DNA from: Undibacterium hunanense
GTDB taxonomy: Bacteria > Pseudomonadota > Gammaproteobacteria > Burkholderiales > Burkholderiaceae_D
Direction of reading: 5' to 3'
DNA length: 64,000 nucleotides
NCBI RefSeq assembly: GCF_014284335.1
Contig: NZ_JACOGF010000002.1
Coordinates: forward strand, 638,659-702,658
Made by a program: the position numbers and the translations under genes. The notes beneath the pieces were generated by a model, which saw only the letters and a list, made by a program, of their open reading frames with translations, was not told the origin of the DNA and searched no databases. Below are positions 37,729 through 46,641 of this stretch, piece after piece. Each line of letters starts with the position of its first letter. Position 1 is the first letter of the stretch.

Positions 37729-39060
37729 ATGACGGTACAACTTAACGAAACCCATGACGTCGCCTTGCGCAGCTGGGTCGCTTCGGCCAACCAGGCTGAC
37801 ACGGATTTCCCTCTGCAAAACTTGCCGTATGGCGTGTTTCGTCGCCAGGGCAGCAGCCAGTCTTATCGTATCGGTATTGCCATCGGTGACCAGATACTTG
37901 ATCTGGCAGCCGCCCATGCCGCCCATGCTTTTGCCGGTTATACCGAATTGCAGGGCGGGCATTTCACCAATGCCGTCAATGCCAGCAACCTGAATGCCCT
38001 GATGGGTCTGGGCGCACCAGTGTGGTCGGCACTGCGCCTGGCGTTGTCGCGGGTTTTGCGTGAAGGTGCAAGCCTGCAAGGCGCATTGCAAGCCTGCCTG
38101 CTGGCGCAAAGCGCGGCAGAATTTGCCCTGCCGGCGCACATTGGGGACTACACCGACTTTTATACATCCGTCCATCATGCAACGGCAGTTGGCAAATTGT
38201 TCCGTCCGGATAATCCTTTACTGCCGAATTACAAATGGGTGCCTATCGGCTACCATGGCCGTGCATCTTCCATCGGCGTCTCTGGCCAGCAATTCCGTCG
38301 CCCTGTTGGTCAGACCAAGCCACCTGCATCTGATACGCCGGTGTTTGGCCCTGCCAAACGCATGGACTATGAAATGGAAATCGGCATTTTCGTCGGCCCC
38401 GGCAATGCCCTTGGTGACGTCATCAATATGGACAAGGCAGAATCGCATATCTTTGGCCTGTGTCTGTTGAATGACTGGTCGGCCCGCGATGTGCAGGCGT
38501 GGGAATACCAGCCGCTTGGCCCTTTCCTGGCAAAGAATTTCGCCTCCACCATTTCCCCCTGGGTAGTGACGCTGGAAGCGCTGGCACCTTACCGCCATGC
38601 CTGGACACGCGATGTCGAAGACCCACAGCCCATGGCGTATCTGGATGCACCTGGTTTGCGCGACAGCGGTGCTTTCGATATACAACTGGAAGTCTTGTTG
38701 CAGACAGAAAAAATGCGTGCCGCTGGCGTGCCTGCCGAGCGTTTGTCGTTATCGAATTTCCGTCATTCATATTGGACAATTGCGCAACTGATCACGCATC
38801 ATACTGTCAACGGCTGCAATCTCAATCCGGGTGATTTGCTGGGGTCGGGTACGCAATCTGGTCCTTTTGCAGAAGAAGCTGGTTCCTTGCTGGAGTTGAC
38901 CGAAGGCGGCAAGAAGGCACTGACTTTGACAAATGGTGAGCAGCGTATTTTCATGGAAGATGGAGATGCCATCGTCATGCGCGGTTGGGCGCAGAAAGAA
39001 GGTTGTGCGCGGATAGGCTTTGGTGACGTGGTGGGGACTTTGTTGCCAGCCAGGGTTTAA
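37729..39060 (+). CDS. fahA: Fumarylacetoacetase
   Basis: Splits fumarylacetoacetate into fumarate and acetoacetate, the last step of the tyrosine pathway. The 443-residue protein has the family's N-terminal SH3-like domain (FPLQNLPYGVFRRQG) and the catalytic metal region: DYTDFYTSVHHATAVGKLFRP, YEMEIGIFVGPGNALG, LNDWSARDVQAWEYQPLGPFLAKNF. A CGGAG site overlaps the hmgA end. No maleylacetoacetate isomerase gene lies in the window. A long repeat island follows. Confidence 0.95.
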   Translation: MTVQLNETHDVALRSWVASANQADTDFPLQNLPYGVFRRQGSSQSYRIGIAIGDQILDLAAAHAAHAFAGYTELQGGHFTNAVNASNLNALMGLGAPVWSALRLALSRVLREGASLQGALQACLLAQSAAEFALPAHIGDYTDFYTSVHHATAVGKLFRPDNPLLPNYKWVPIGYHGRASSIGVSGQQFRRPVGQTKPPASDTPVFGPAKRMDYEMEIGIFVGPGNALGDVINMDKAESHIFGLCLLNDWSARDVQAWEYQPLGPFLAKNFASTISPWVVTLEALAPYRHAWTRDVEDPQPMAYLDAPGLRDSGAFDIQLEVLLQTEKMRAAGVPAERLSLSNFRHSYWTIAQLITHHTVNGCNLNPGDLLGSGTQSGPFAEEAGSLLELTEGGKKALTLTNGEQRIFMEDGDAIVMRGWAQKEGCARIGFGDVVGTLLPARV

Positions 39061-39078
39061 ATACCGTGTTCTAATTGT

Positions 39079-40078
39079 CGTCGCTCCAGCGCAGGCTGGA
39101 GCCCAGCGGCGTTTATCACGTTGCCGTACTTTGATTAAAAGATTGCCCTTCGTGGGTACTAGCCGGGTTTGGGGGCAATCAACGGCAATCTATAATATCG
39201 TCGCTCCAGCGCAGGCTGGAGCCCAGTGGCGTTCGTTGCATGCCGTACTTTGATTATAAGATTGCCCTACGTGGATACAAGCCGGGTCTCGGCCCGGCGG
39301 CCGAATTCCTTTCTTTGCTTCGCCAAAGAAAGGAATCAAAGAAAGGCGACCGCAGACTCGCCCTACGGGTGCTTACGCTACGCTTCAGCATAATTTGTGC
39401 ATCCCAAAAAATGGGAAAGCTTCGAAACTCGCTACGCTCAAACACGAAGCTTTCTGATCCATTTTCTGTGAAGCACAAATTACATCGTCCCAAGCGGTTG
39501 AAGGTCAACAACAACTTCAAAAGCAACCCCAAAGTCAAAACCAAAACCAACGTCAACACAACCTCATTCATATTTAGTTGAATGCCGTCAATTAACGATA
39601 GTGTAGGGGTTGTGGTTGTTTTTGACGTTGGGGTTGTTGTTACTGTTGTTTTTGACCTTGTTGTTGACTTTAATCCGCTTGGGACGAAGCCATTTGTGTA
39701 GTGCAGAAAATGGAAAAAGAAGGTCCGATGTTTGAGCGTAGCGAGTTGCGGACCTTCCCATTTTTTGCGCTACATAAATGGGCACTCCCGCAGGGAGCGA
39801 GTCTGCGGTCGCCTTTCTTTGAATACGTTCTTTGGCGAAGCAAAGAAAGTATTTCGGCCGCCGGGCCGAGACCCGGCTTGTGTCCACGGAGTGTAATCGA
39901 GTTAATTAACGACACGGCATATCACGACAGACACTAGGCTTCAGCCTGCGCTGGAGCGACGATAATATGATTGCCGTTATTGACCGGGACCCGGCTTGTG
40001 TCCACGAAGGGCAATCGTTTTAATAACAACTCAAGCATACAACAAACGCCACTAGGCTCCAGCCTGCGCTGGAGCGAC
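39079..40078. repeat. About 1 kb imperfect inverted repeat built of palindromic units
   Basis: Four copies of a 22-23 bp core, cgtcgctccagc-gcaggctggag, itself a hairpin (ctccagc/gctggag). Two are forward (39079-39101 and 39199-39221, exactly 120 bases apart) and two reverse (39939-39961 and 40057-40078). Between them lie inverted arms (about 39282-39500 and 39680-39876) sharing long stretches, such as the ccgggtctcggcccggcggccga block and an internal 13-bp hairpin. The centre is near 39590. Short frames inside are by-products of the repeat. It sits between convergent fahA and the anti-sigma gene. Confidence 0.85.
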
Positions 40079-40114
40079 AGGGTTACGATTGCCGTTTTTC
40101 GACAGTCCCCGCTC

Positions 40115-40840
40115 CTAAATCTGCACCCAGTTACCCTTGAATATAATCGGCCCAGACGGTTTTTCAGGATTACCCGAACCACCTTTTGGTTCCAGCGTGA
40201 CTGCCAGCAAAGGCACGCTGTCGGCAGTCATGTTGGCAGGCATGGGCAGGGTGATGATGCCCTTGTCGGCGACCAGGCCCAGGGATCTGACCTTGCCATC
40301 CTTGCCTACTGCCCACAGTTCCAGACTCTTGTCGGCGGCGATGTTTTGCGCGGTGACCATGCGGATCTGCAACTGACCGCGTTTGCTGTCACCGGTAATG
40401 ACGGCAATGGCCTGTGCTTTATCATCCGACAGGGTTGCCACATAATTATTCTGTGGCACAACTGGCTGGTCTACCTGCTTGTTGAGCATGACAGAGATCA
40501 AGACCACTGCAACCGTGGTCGAGAACATGCCCAGGCCACGCCAGAATGCCAGGTCTTCACGCAGATTGCGCCAGTATGCCCAGCGATCTTCAGTTGGCTG
40601 TAGTTTCAGGCGTTTTTCCAATGCGGGCCAGATGCTGGCGGGTGCTGCCACGGCCTGTGTAAATTCAGCCATGGGTACCAGATGGGCTTCCCATTGACCC
40701 ACTACCTGGCGCAAGGCAGCATCCTGTTTTATCCATGCTTCAAAGCGGCGGCGGGCACCACCACGCAGGGTTCCCAGTACATATTCGGAAGCCAGTTTTT
40801 CCTGCAGGCCCGGATTATTTTTAACTTGGTGTAAATTCAT
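40115..40840 (-). CDS. Anti-sigma factor, RskA family
   Basis: A 241-residue membrane protein expected to hold the ECF sigma factor inactive at the membrane. An N-terminal cytoplasmic domain (LASEYVLGTLRGGARRRFEAWI, the anti-sigma-K signature) is followed by one helix (about 102-120) and a periplasmic RskA domain (KSLELWAVGKDGKVRSLGLV, then LAVTLEPKGGSGNPEKPSGPIIFKG). Its ATG overlaps the sigma gene stop by one base, so the pair are co-translated. Confidence 0.92.
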   Translation of the reverse strand: MNLHQVKNNPGLQEKLASEYVLGTLRGGARRRFEAWIKQDAALRQVVGQWEAHLVPMAEFTQAVAAPASIWPALEKRLKLQPTEDRWAYWRNLREDLAFWRGLGMFSTTVAVVLISVMLNKQVDQPVVPQNNYVATLSDDKAQAIAVITGDSKRGQLQIRMVTAQNIAADKSLELWAVGKDGKVRSLGLVADKGIITLPMPANMTADSVPLLAVTLEPKGGSGNPEKPSGPIIFKGNWVQI

Positions 40841-41589
40841 TATGCCTCCAGACGAGTGAGGCAGGTACGCAACTTGTCGAGTCCGCGTCTGATCCAGGTT
40901 TTAACTGTGCCTATGGGCAATTTCATATGTTCTGCCACTTCGCTATGTGACAGATCGTGGAAAAATGCCATCGCCATCGCTTGCCTGTGCAATCCTTCCA
41001 GACGCGACATGCAGGAAGCCAGTGCTCTGGCATCCTGTGTCAGTTCCAGCGTCTGTGCGGGTGTCGGTTCACTGCTTTCCATGGCTTGCATGATTCCCAT
41101 ATCAAAATTGTCAGCATCAATTTCCACATCGTGATCAACACGACGTAAGAGATCGAAAGCACGATTGCGTACGATAGTTGTCATCCAGGTCATGGGCGCT
41201 GCCAGACCGGCCTGATAACTGCCTGCGTTATTCCAGATGTTGACAAAACTCTCTTGTAAAACCTCTTCTGCCAACTCACGCTTAACTAATATACGCAGCG
41301 CGAAGCCAAACAGTTTCGCTGAAGTGGCGTCATACAGAAATTTAAATGCCTGCGCGTCTTTGCGGGCGACGGCGGCTAGCCAATTTTGTAGCTGGCTGGT
41401 ATCCAGAGCGGCAGTGGGCAATTGCGTATCCAATCTTGGCTGTCGGTTATATGAAGGGGCAAATGCACTGGAAACACTGACAGGGTGCAGATTACCTGAT
41501 TTTAGTCGATTTCCAGTTTGTAACGCAGTGTACGATATCAGGACTTGCCATTTTATGCATGTATAAACAGAGATGGATGTTGTTTGCAT
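40840..41589 (-). CDS. ECF sigma factor (SigK/RpoE-like)
   Basis: An alternative sigma factor with region 2 (FKFLYDATSAKLFGFALRILVKRELAEEVLQESFVNIW) and region 4 (MAFFHDLSHSEVAEHMKLPIGTVKTWIRRGLDKLR). The downstream gene is its RskA-type anti-sigma. The start is uncertain: two adjacent ATGs (41592 and 41589) lack a clear ribosome site, and the first 50 or so residues do not look like sigma factor. A TTG nearer residue 55 (LDTQLPTAAL) is possible. The stimulus is unknown. Confidence 0.85.
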   Translation of the reverse strand: MQTTSISVYTCIKWQVLISYTALQTGNRLKSGNLHPVSVSSAFAPSYNRQPRLDTQLPTAALDTSQLQNWLAAVARKDAQAFKFLYDATSAKLFGFALRILVKRELAEEVLQESFVNIWNNAGSYQAGLAAPMTWMTTIVRNRAFDLLRRVDHDVEIDADNFDMGIMQAMESSEPTPAQTLELTQDARALASCMSRLEGLHRQAMAMAFFHDLSHSEVAEHMKLPIGTVKTWIRRGLDKLRTCLTRLEA

Positions 41590-41682
41590 CATCCGGGCAA
41601 GCGATTCCAGACCATACACAGCTTTTGCAGACCATATGAGACTTGTTGCTACGGATTGATCGGTCGTTTTTGCAAAGTTATG

Positions 41683-42246
41683 TCAATCTTGCTCAGAAAG
41701 AAACTCTCTCCTGAGCAGGGAATAACATTTAAGATCAATATAGCGCCCATGTTTGTATTCACATTCGCGCAATACACCTTCTAGCTGGAAGCCCAGCTTT
41801 TCCAGCAGGTGCCAACTGGGTATATTTTCTGGCTCGACCATGGCCTGCATACGGTGCAGGCCCAGGTGCCGGAAGCAATGGGCAATCATGACATTCAGGC
41901 ATTCGGATATGACGGCCTTGCCCCAATGGTCCGGCAAAAGCCAGAAGCCGGTTTCGGCGCAATGATGTTCTTGTTCCCATTCATGCAGACCGCAAGTGCC
42001 GATCAGGTGCTCAGGGGCATCCTTACTGCAAATACCCCACCAGATGCCGGTGCCGGCTTGCCAGACTTCTTCATACCAGTCCATCTGTGCCTGGGTTGAT
42101 GCCAGGGTATCGTAGCTGACGCCATAATAATCAATCACACGCGGATCGGATAAGCCCTGGAAAACTGCAGGCATATCGGCAGCAACGATGCGGCGGAGTT
42201 GATAGTTTTGAGTGTGCAGTATCGGGAAGGGCTTGGTTTCAGGCAT
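41683..42246 (-). CDS. GNAT-family N-acetyltransferase (RimJ/RimL-like)
   Basis: A 187-residue acetyltransferase. It opens with LRRIVAADMPAVFQGLSDPRVIDYYG, typical of the RimJ/L group, followed by the acetyl-CoA region LLPDHWGKAVISECLNVMIAHCF and the motif B segment VEPENIPSWHLLEKLGFQLEGVLRE. The target may be a ribosomal protein N-terminus or a small amine. It stands alone between the sigma gene and a divergent DUF4272 gene. Confidence 0.88.
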   Translation of the reverse strand: MPETKPFPILHTQNYQLRRIVAADMPAVFQGLSDPRVIDYYGVSYDTLASTQAQMDWYEEVWQAGTGIWWGICSKDAPEHLIGTCGLHEWEQEHHCAETGFWLLPDHWGKAVISECLNVMIAHCFRHLGLHRMQAMVEPENIPSWHLLEKLGFQLEGVLRECEYKHGRYIDLKCYSLLRREFLSEQD

Positions 42247-42392
42247 ATATGCTTTGCAATAGTAGGTGACAGATGGGCATTTTAATACTCATTGGGACTG
42301 TATTGTTCCTGCACGCTGTAGTGCCGCAAAATCTGGGATAATTCGGCTGCTCGTTGATAGCGAGTGATTTGATTAACGAGATTGAAGAAATA

Positions 42393-43040
42393 ATGAGCCC
42401 CGAGCAACGCAAAGAAGCTTCCGAACTGGAATTGCATAAACGTGGTATCCGCATCAATGTGCAGTTGCATGTGATCGAATCCGATGAAGAAGTGGAATTA
42501 CGTCAGCCTGAAGAATTGATGCAGCGCATGCTGGCCCTGTGGGCCGTGACAGCAGTTGCAACTGGCGAAGATACTGCACGGTATCGTACTTATCTCGAAA
42601 CGCATGGCCTGATGCACTGTTTGTCGACACAGGAACAGGCATTTCTATTGGCCGGTGAACCGTCTGCAGAACTGCGTGCACAATTTGTACAAAGACAGGA
42701 AGCCCTGTATTTCCTGGCCTGGGCCGCAGGTCTGACGGACAAACTGGCCGTACCTACGCAAGCAGTGAATCTGAAGCAAGTCCTGAAATTCTTCCCACAT
42801 GCAATGGAAGCGCCAGAGCGCTTGCAGGCAGCCTTGAAGCCGCGCCGCAAAGGGCAGGTGCTGGACTGGTCTGACTTACTGTATCGCCTGCACTGGGCAG
42901 TTCGCCATGCGCATATTACCGGGCGGGATGCCCCCGGCAATCTGAATGCGTATGCCGTGCGTGAATGGCATCAGGCAGCCAACTGGTTGTGCCAGTATGA
43001 AGAAGAACATGACTGGGACAGAGTCAGCACCGAAACTTGA
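42393..43040 (+). CDS. DUF4272 domain protein
   Basis: A 215-residue soluble, mostly helical protein of unknown function. Recognisable features are the N-terminal RKEASELELHKRGIRIN and a C-terminal LDWSDLLYRLHWAVRHAHITG, as in the DUF4272 family. ATG 42393 is used; the upstream extension begins with TTG. It is close to but divergent from the GNAT gene and shows no functional context. Confidence 0.75.
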   Translation: MSPEQRKEASELELHKRGIRINVQLHVIESDEEVELRQPEELMQRMLALWAVTAVATGEDTARYRTYLETHGLMHCLSTQEQAFLLAGEPSAELRAQFVQRQEALYFLAWAAGLTDKLAVPTQAVNLKQVLKFFPHAMEAPERLQAALKPRRKGQVLDWSDLLYRLHWAVRHAHITGRDAPGNLNAYAVREWHQAANWLCQYEEEHDWDRVSTET

Positions 43041-43056
43041 TGCTTCATCATGCGGC

Positions 43057-43084
43057 GATAGTTGATAGTTGATAGTCGATAGTT
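43057..43084. repeat. Tandem repeat, 7 bp x 4
   Basis: gatagtt is repeated four times (third copy gatagtc), ending inside the stop codon of the reverse-strand LysR gene at 43083. Confidence 0.85.
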
Positions 43085-44045
43085 AAAATGCTTTCATGCT
43101 TCTGCGCTCTGATTTGCAGACATTGACATCCTCACGCATTTTCAGACAGCGCGGGCCCGAGAATTCCGCCTGCAGGATATCCAGAAAAACACGGGTGCGG
43201 GCTGGCATCAGGCGACGACCTGGAAAAACGGCCCAGACATTGACATCCGGCAGCTTCCAGTCTTCCAGCAAGGGGACCAGTTCACCATTTTGTACATGCT
43301 GTCCAGCAAAATGATCTGCCAGCATGGTGATACCTTTATCACGTACTGCCAGGCGCGTCAGCAATTCCGGTGAATTGGCACTGGCACGGCCCGGTGGTAT
43401 GCCTTCCCAGACGGCGCCATCTTTTTCCATGCGCCATATGGATGGCTCGCCATTGCGTGCAGTCAGACGCAGACAGTCATGCTCCATCAGGGCTTCGGGC
43501 TCGCTGGGTGTGCCGTGTGATTTCAAATAGGCTGGTGATGCATACAGACCTATGCTGAAGCGGGCCAGTCCCCGTGCTGCCAATGACGCATCATCGGGCA
43601 AGTCACCGACGCGGATGGCCACATCAAAGTTTTCACCTATCAGATCCACCCTGCGTGGTGACAAATCCAGTTCCAGGTTCACGGAAGGGTATTTGCTGAT
43701 GAAGTCCGACAATAATTCGCTCATTTGATGATTGGCGAAATCGCCGGGCATCGACACTTTCAGTTTGCCATTCGGTTCCACTTGTCTATGTTGTGTCAGG
43801 GCCAGTGTGGCATTCACTTCTTCCTGCACATGTTGCGCATGGAGTAAGACATTTTGCCCCAGGTCTGTCACTGTCAGCTTGCGTGTCGTGCGCAAGATCA
43901 GGCGTTCGCCCAGTTGTGCTTCCAGAGCAGAAATACGGCGTGACAGAGTAGATTTGGGTACCCCCAGTCTGTCTGCTGCCCTGCTGAAACTACCTTCTTC
44001 AACTACACGGGCAAATAGCAAAAGGTCATTGGCTTCCAGCGTCAT
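43083..44045 (-). CDS. LysR-family transcriptional regulator
   Basis: A 320-residue LTTR of the common AaeR/CrgA-like group: winged helix (about 5-62; VVEEGSFSRAADRLGVPKSTLSRRISALEAQLGERL) and effector domain. It is divergent from the azoreductase gene with 128 bases between starts, a classic LTTR-target arrangement. Quinone- or electrophile-responsive control of azoR is the natural guess. Confidence 0.9.
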   Translation of the reverse strand: MTLEANDLLLFARVVEEGSFSRAADRLGVPKSTLSRRISALEAQLGERLILRTTRKLTVTDLGQNVLLHAQHVQEEVNATLALTQHRQVEPNGKLKVSMPGDFANHQMSELLSDFISKYPSVNLELDLSPRRVDLIGENFDVAIRVGDLPDDASLAARGLARFSIGLYASPAYLKSHGTPSEPEALMEHDCLRLTARNGEPSIWRMEKDGAVWEGIPPGRASANSPELLTRLAVRDKGITMLADHFAGQHVQNGELVPLLEDWKLPDVNVWAVFPGRRLMPARTRVFLDILQAEFSGPRCLKMREDVNVCKSERRSMKAF

Positions 44046-44080
44046 GATCGATTCCTCATTTTAATTCTTTATTTTCCTAT

Positions 44081-44130
44081 TTTTGGAACAATGATATCCA
44101 TTTTAACGTCTTCCGGAATGTTTTTGGAAC
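44081..44130. promoter_or_regulatory. Candidate LysR/azoR control sites
   Basis: Within the divergent gap, ttttggaac occurs twice in direct orientation (44081-44089 and 44122-44130), about four helical turns apart, with the palindrome ttccggaa (44111-44118) between. These fit a binding array for the adjacent LTTR. Confidence 0.45.
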
Positions 44131-44173
44131 GATTAAAGTACGTCCATCAACTCTTTTCTGAAAGGAACACAAA

Positions 44174-44776
44174 ATGAACATCCTGCAAATCAACTCCAGC
44201 GCCCGTGTCCAAGGTTCTCATTCCACTCAACTGGCGAATAGCCTGGTTGAGGTTTTATTGGAAGCCACGTCTGGCGCTACCGTGAATGTACGTAATCTCG
44301 GCAGCAATCCCCATCCCATACTTGATGAAACAGCATTGCAAGCCCTGTTCACACCGGCAGACCAGCGTACCGCAGAACAACAAGCCCGCGTTGCCCTGGA
44401 CGATGCACTGATTGCCGAAATCCAGGCTGCGGATGTGGTCGTGCTGGGTGCACCCATGTATAACTTTGGTATTTCTGCCCAGTTGAAAAACTGGATCGAT
44501 GCAGTGTCCCGTGCCCAGGTCACTTTCCGTTATACCGCCAACGGCCCTGAAGGTTTGTTGACTGGCAAGAAAGTGTATGTCGTGCTGACACGTGGCGGTC
44601 TGTATCGCAATACACCAAACGACACACAAATGCCTTACCTGAAAACCTTTTTTGGCTTCCTGGGCATGACCGATGTAGAGTTTGTCTATGCAGAAGGTTT
44701 GGCCATGGGCCCGGATGCAGAAAAAGCATCACTGGCTTCAGCACATCAGCAAATTAATGATTTACTGCCTGCTTAA
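44174..44776 (+). CDS. azoR: FMN-dependent NADH-azoreductase
   Basis: A 200-residue flavodoxin-like quinone/azo reductase. It begins [21 protein letters not shown] (FMN phosphate loop) and contains [29 protein letters not shown] and the [22 protein letters not shown] end region typical of AzoR. The physiological role is probably two-electron reduction of quinones or electrophiles. A GAAAGGAA ribosome site precedes the ATG. A palindromic element follows before the pirin gene. Confidence 0.93.
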   Translation: MNILQINSSARVQGSHSTQLANSLVEVLLEATSGATVNVRNLGSNPHPILDETALQALFTPADQRTAEQQARVALDDALIAEIQAADVVVLGAPMYNFGISAQLKNWIDAVSRAQVTFRYTANGPEGLLTGKKVYVVLTRGGLYRNTPNDTQMPYLKTFFGFLGMTDVEFVYAEGLAMGPDAEKASLASAHQQINDLLPA

Positions 44777-44796
44777 TAATTTACCGGCAATTTATC

Positions 44797-44910
44797 AGGA
44801 CTTATGCAAAATTGTCCCAACAAGGCGTCAGCGACGAAGACAGTACTTTAGTACCGAATCTTGCTAAATGCGGGAGCTGCAACGCTTTGGGGCAGTTTTG
44901 CGTAAGTCCT
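44797..44910. repeat. MITE-like palindromic intergenic element, copy B
   Basis: A 114-bp unit with 22-base imperfect terminal inverted repeats: aggacttatgcaaaattgtc (from 44797) against gcagttttgcgtaagtcct (to 44910). An inner palindrome gtact-tt-agtac lies at 44843-44854. It has the same layout as the 7048-7209 element. A solitary end resembling its arm occurs at 46642-46661. Confidence 0.7.
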
Positions 44911-44930
44911 ACTTACAAGGACGATGGATC

Positions 44931-45836
44931 ATGGAAACGACAGATGTAGTTGCAAGCAATACAGCAGTTCAACAAGCGGAAAACGTTACACATTCACGCG
45001 TGGTGGAGCAACTGGTCGCAGGGCAGCCTACTTCAGATGGTGCCGGTGTCAAGCTGACACGGGTATTGACGCAGCCACTGCAATACCGGCTGGACCCCTT
45101 CCTCATGCTGGATGCGTTCGGCAGTGATGAGGCAGGCGACTACATCGCCGGTTTCCCCAGCCATCCGCACCGGGGTTTTGAAACCATCACCTATATGCTG
45201 GCTGGCCGTATGCGTCACCGCGACAGTGCCGGTAATGAAGGCCTGTTGCAAAACGGTGGCGTGCAATGGATGACGGCCGGTCGTGGTGTGATTCATTCAG
45301 AAATGCCGGAACAGGAAGAAGGCCGCATGGCAGGCTTTCAGTTATGGCTGAACCTGCCAGCGAAAGACAAGATGATAGCGCCCTGGTACCGCGACATCCA
45401 GAGCGGCACCATCCCTGAATTGCTGACGGCAGCCGGTGTCAAAGTGCGCATCATTGCTGGCAGCAGCCATGGTGTGGCAGGTGCCGTGCAACGTGAAGTC
45501 ACCCAGCCTTTGTACCTGGATATACACATGCCAGCCGGTAGCAGTTTTAGCCACAACCTGCCCGCCAGTTTTAATGCTTTTGTGTATGTATATGAAGGTG
45601 AAGTGCAGATAGCTGAGCGCGATGTGCCCGTGCAGCGCATGGCAATATTGAAAAAATCGCCGGATGCAGATGGTGTTGTGATTGATGCCAAAGTCGATAG
45701 CCGCTTCTTGCTGATTGCTGGTCAGCCCCTGGGTGAAACGATTGTTCAGTATGGGCCGTTTGTGATGAATAGTCAGGCGGAGATTTTTAAAGCGATCAGT
45801 GATTTTCGCGAGGGCAAACTAGCGGAAGTTGTTTGA
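44931..45836 (+). CDS. Pirin family protein
   Basis: A 301-residue bicupin. The N-terminal cupin has the metal-binding pattern HPHRGFETITYMLAGRMRHRDSAGNEG and the pirin signature GRGVIHSEMPEQEEGRMAGFQLWLNLPAKDKM; a C-terminal cupin domain follows. Bacterial pirins can act as quercetinases or metabolic modulators. ATG 44931 has AAGGA before it and starts past the palindromic element, which supports it over the longer frame. Same direction as azoR, so possibly one redox-related unit. Confidence 0.9.
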   Translation: METTDVVASNTAVQQAENVTHSRVVEQLVAGQPTSDGAGVKLTRVLTQPLQYRLDPFLMLDAFGSDEAGDYIAGFPSHPHRGFETITYMLAGRMRHRDSAGNEGLLQNGGVQWMTAGRGVIHSEMPEQEEGRMAGFQLWLNLPAKDKMIAPWYRDIQSGTIPELLTAAGVKVRIIAGSSHGVAGAVQREVTQPLYLDIHMPAGSSFSHNLPASFNAFVYVYEGEVQIAERDVPVQRMAILKKSPDADGVVIDAKVDSRFLLIAGQPLGETIVQYGPFVMNSQAEIFKAISDFREGKLAEVV

Positions 45837-45972
45837 TAAGAGTACAGATACTCCTTCCCCTTCAAGGGGATGTCGTCGGGGTTTAACAAAGCATGCTTTG
45901 TGCCGACAGAATCTAAGCCGCTTGCAAGCGGCGCAGTGGACGAGCCGGGATGGGGATGGGGCTCTGTAGCTT

Positions 45973-46092
45973 CGTAGGTTGGGCTACGGTTTACCAGCCC
46001 AACACTGTGCGCTTAATAAACGTATACCTTATTTTGAGGCCGAGTGTTGGGCTGATACCCCGTAGCCTAGCGAGGCCCGGCCCAACCTCCGA
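45973..46092. repeat. Nested palindromic intergenic element
   Basis: The inner arms agcccaacact (45996-46006) and agtgttgggct (46043-46053) are exact inverted copies. Outer arms cgtaggttgggctacgg (from 45973) and the complementary ccgtagcc...cccaacctccg (46060-46092) pair imperfectly. It is gene-free and just upstream of the DoxX gene. Confidence 0.65.
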
Positions 46093-46129
46093 CCCTATCG
46101 ATAAAAATTCTACATGTAAGGAAAACAAA

Positions 46130-46546
46130 ATGAAACAAATACAAACCATCGGTCCCGTCTTCGGTTCCTTCATCGCCCGCGTGCTGATCGCCCTGATTTT
46201 CGTGGCATCCGGTGCCGGCAAGATCACGGGTTTTGAACAGACCGTTGGCTATATCGCCAGCAAGGGTCTGCCTTTGCCTGCTTTGGGCGCCATTGCTGCC
46301 ATCGTGGTGGAACTGGGTGGCGGCATTATGGTCATTGTTGGCTGGCGTGCACGCTGGGCAGCGGCGGCGATGATCTTGTTCACGCTGGCAGCGGCTTTCA
46401 TCTTCCATAATTTCTGGGGTGTACCGGCTGAAGCAGCACAAAACCAGATGATCCATTTCATGAAAAATATCTCCATGGCTGGCGGCCTGCTGTATGTCCT
46501 GATACATGGCAGCGGTGGCTGGAGCCTGGATGGCCGTAAAGCCTGA
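46130..46546 (+). CDS. DoxX family membrane protein
   Basis: A 138-residue protein with four helices. It has the DoxX N-terminal pattern FIARVLIALIFVASGAGKITGFEQTVGYIASKGLP followed by GAIAAIVVELGGGIMVIVGWRARW. The biochemical role is unsettled (links to redox and thiol stress are known). ATG 46130 is chosen because AAGGA lies just before it; the longer frame runs through a palindromic repeat. It follows azoR and pirin in the same direction. Confidence 0.9.
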   Translation: MKQIQTIGPVFGSFIARVLIALIFVASGAGKITGFEQTVGYIASKGLPLPALGAIAAIVVELGGGIMVIVGWRARWAAAAMILFTLAAAFIFHNFWGVPAEAAQNQMIHFMKNISMAGGLLYVLIHGSGGWSLDGRKA

Positions 46547-46600
46547 GCAGGAAAGAGTTGATTTCCCCGATTCCTGCGCTCACACCCGGGATTCCTTCAG

Positions 46601-46637
46601 CAGCGGATTTGCCGTAAGGTAAGGCCGCTGTTTTTTT
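46601..46637 (+). terminator. Rho-independent terminator after DoxX gene
   Basis: cagcgg (46601-46606) pairs with ccgctg (46625-46630), with inner ttgcc/ggtaa pairing, followed by seven T. Confidence 0.88.
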
Positions 46638-46641
46638 ATTC

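Noticed and set aside
37192-38178. Minus-strand open frame of 328 codons
   Set aside because: Covers the hmgA-fahA junction in antisense; both plus-strand products are certain.
39240-39915. Several 80-113 codon frames in the repeat island (such as 39254-39571 minus)
   Set aside because: Their peptides are translations of the inverted repeat itself (RSKERNSAAGPRPGL-type strings occur on both arms), so they are by-products and not genes.
39060-40114. Repeat island considered as a replication terminus or phage attachment site
   Set aside because: No dif-like 28-mer, integrase or tRNA is nearby; the structure is explained by multiplied hairpin units.
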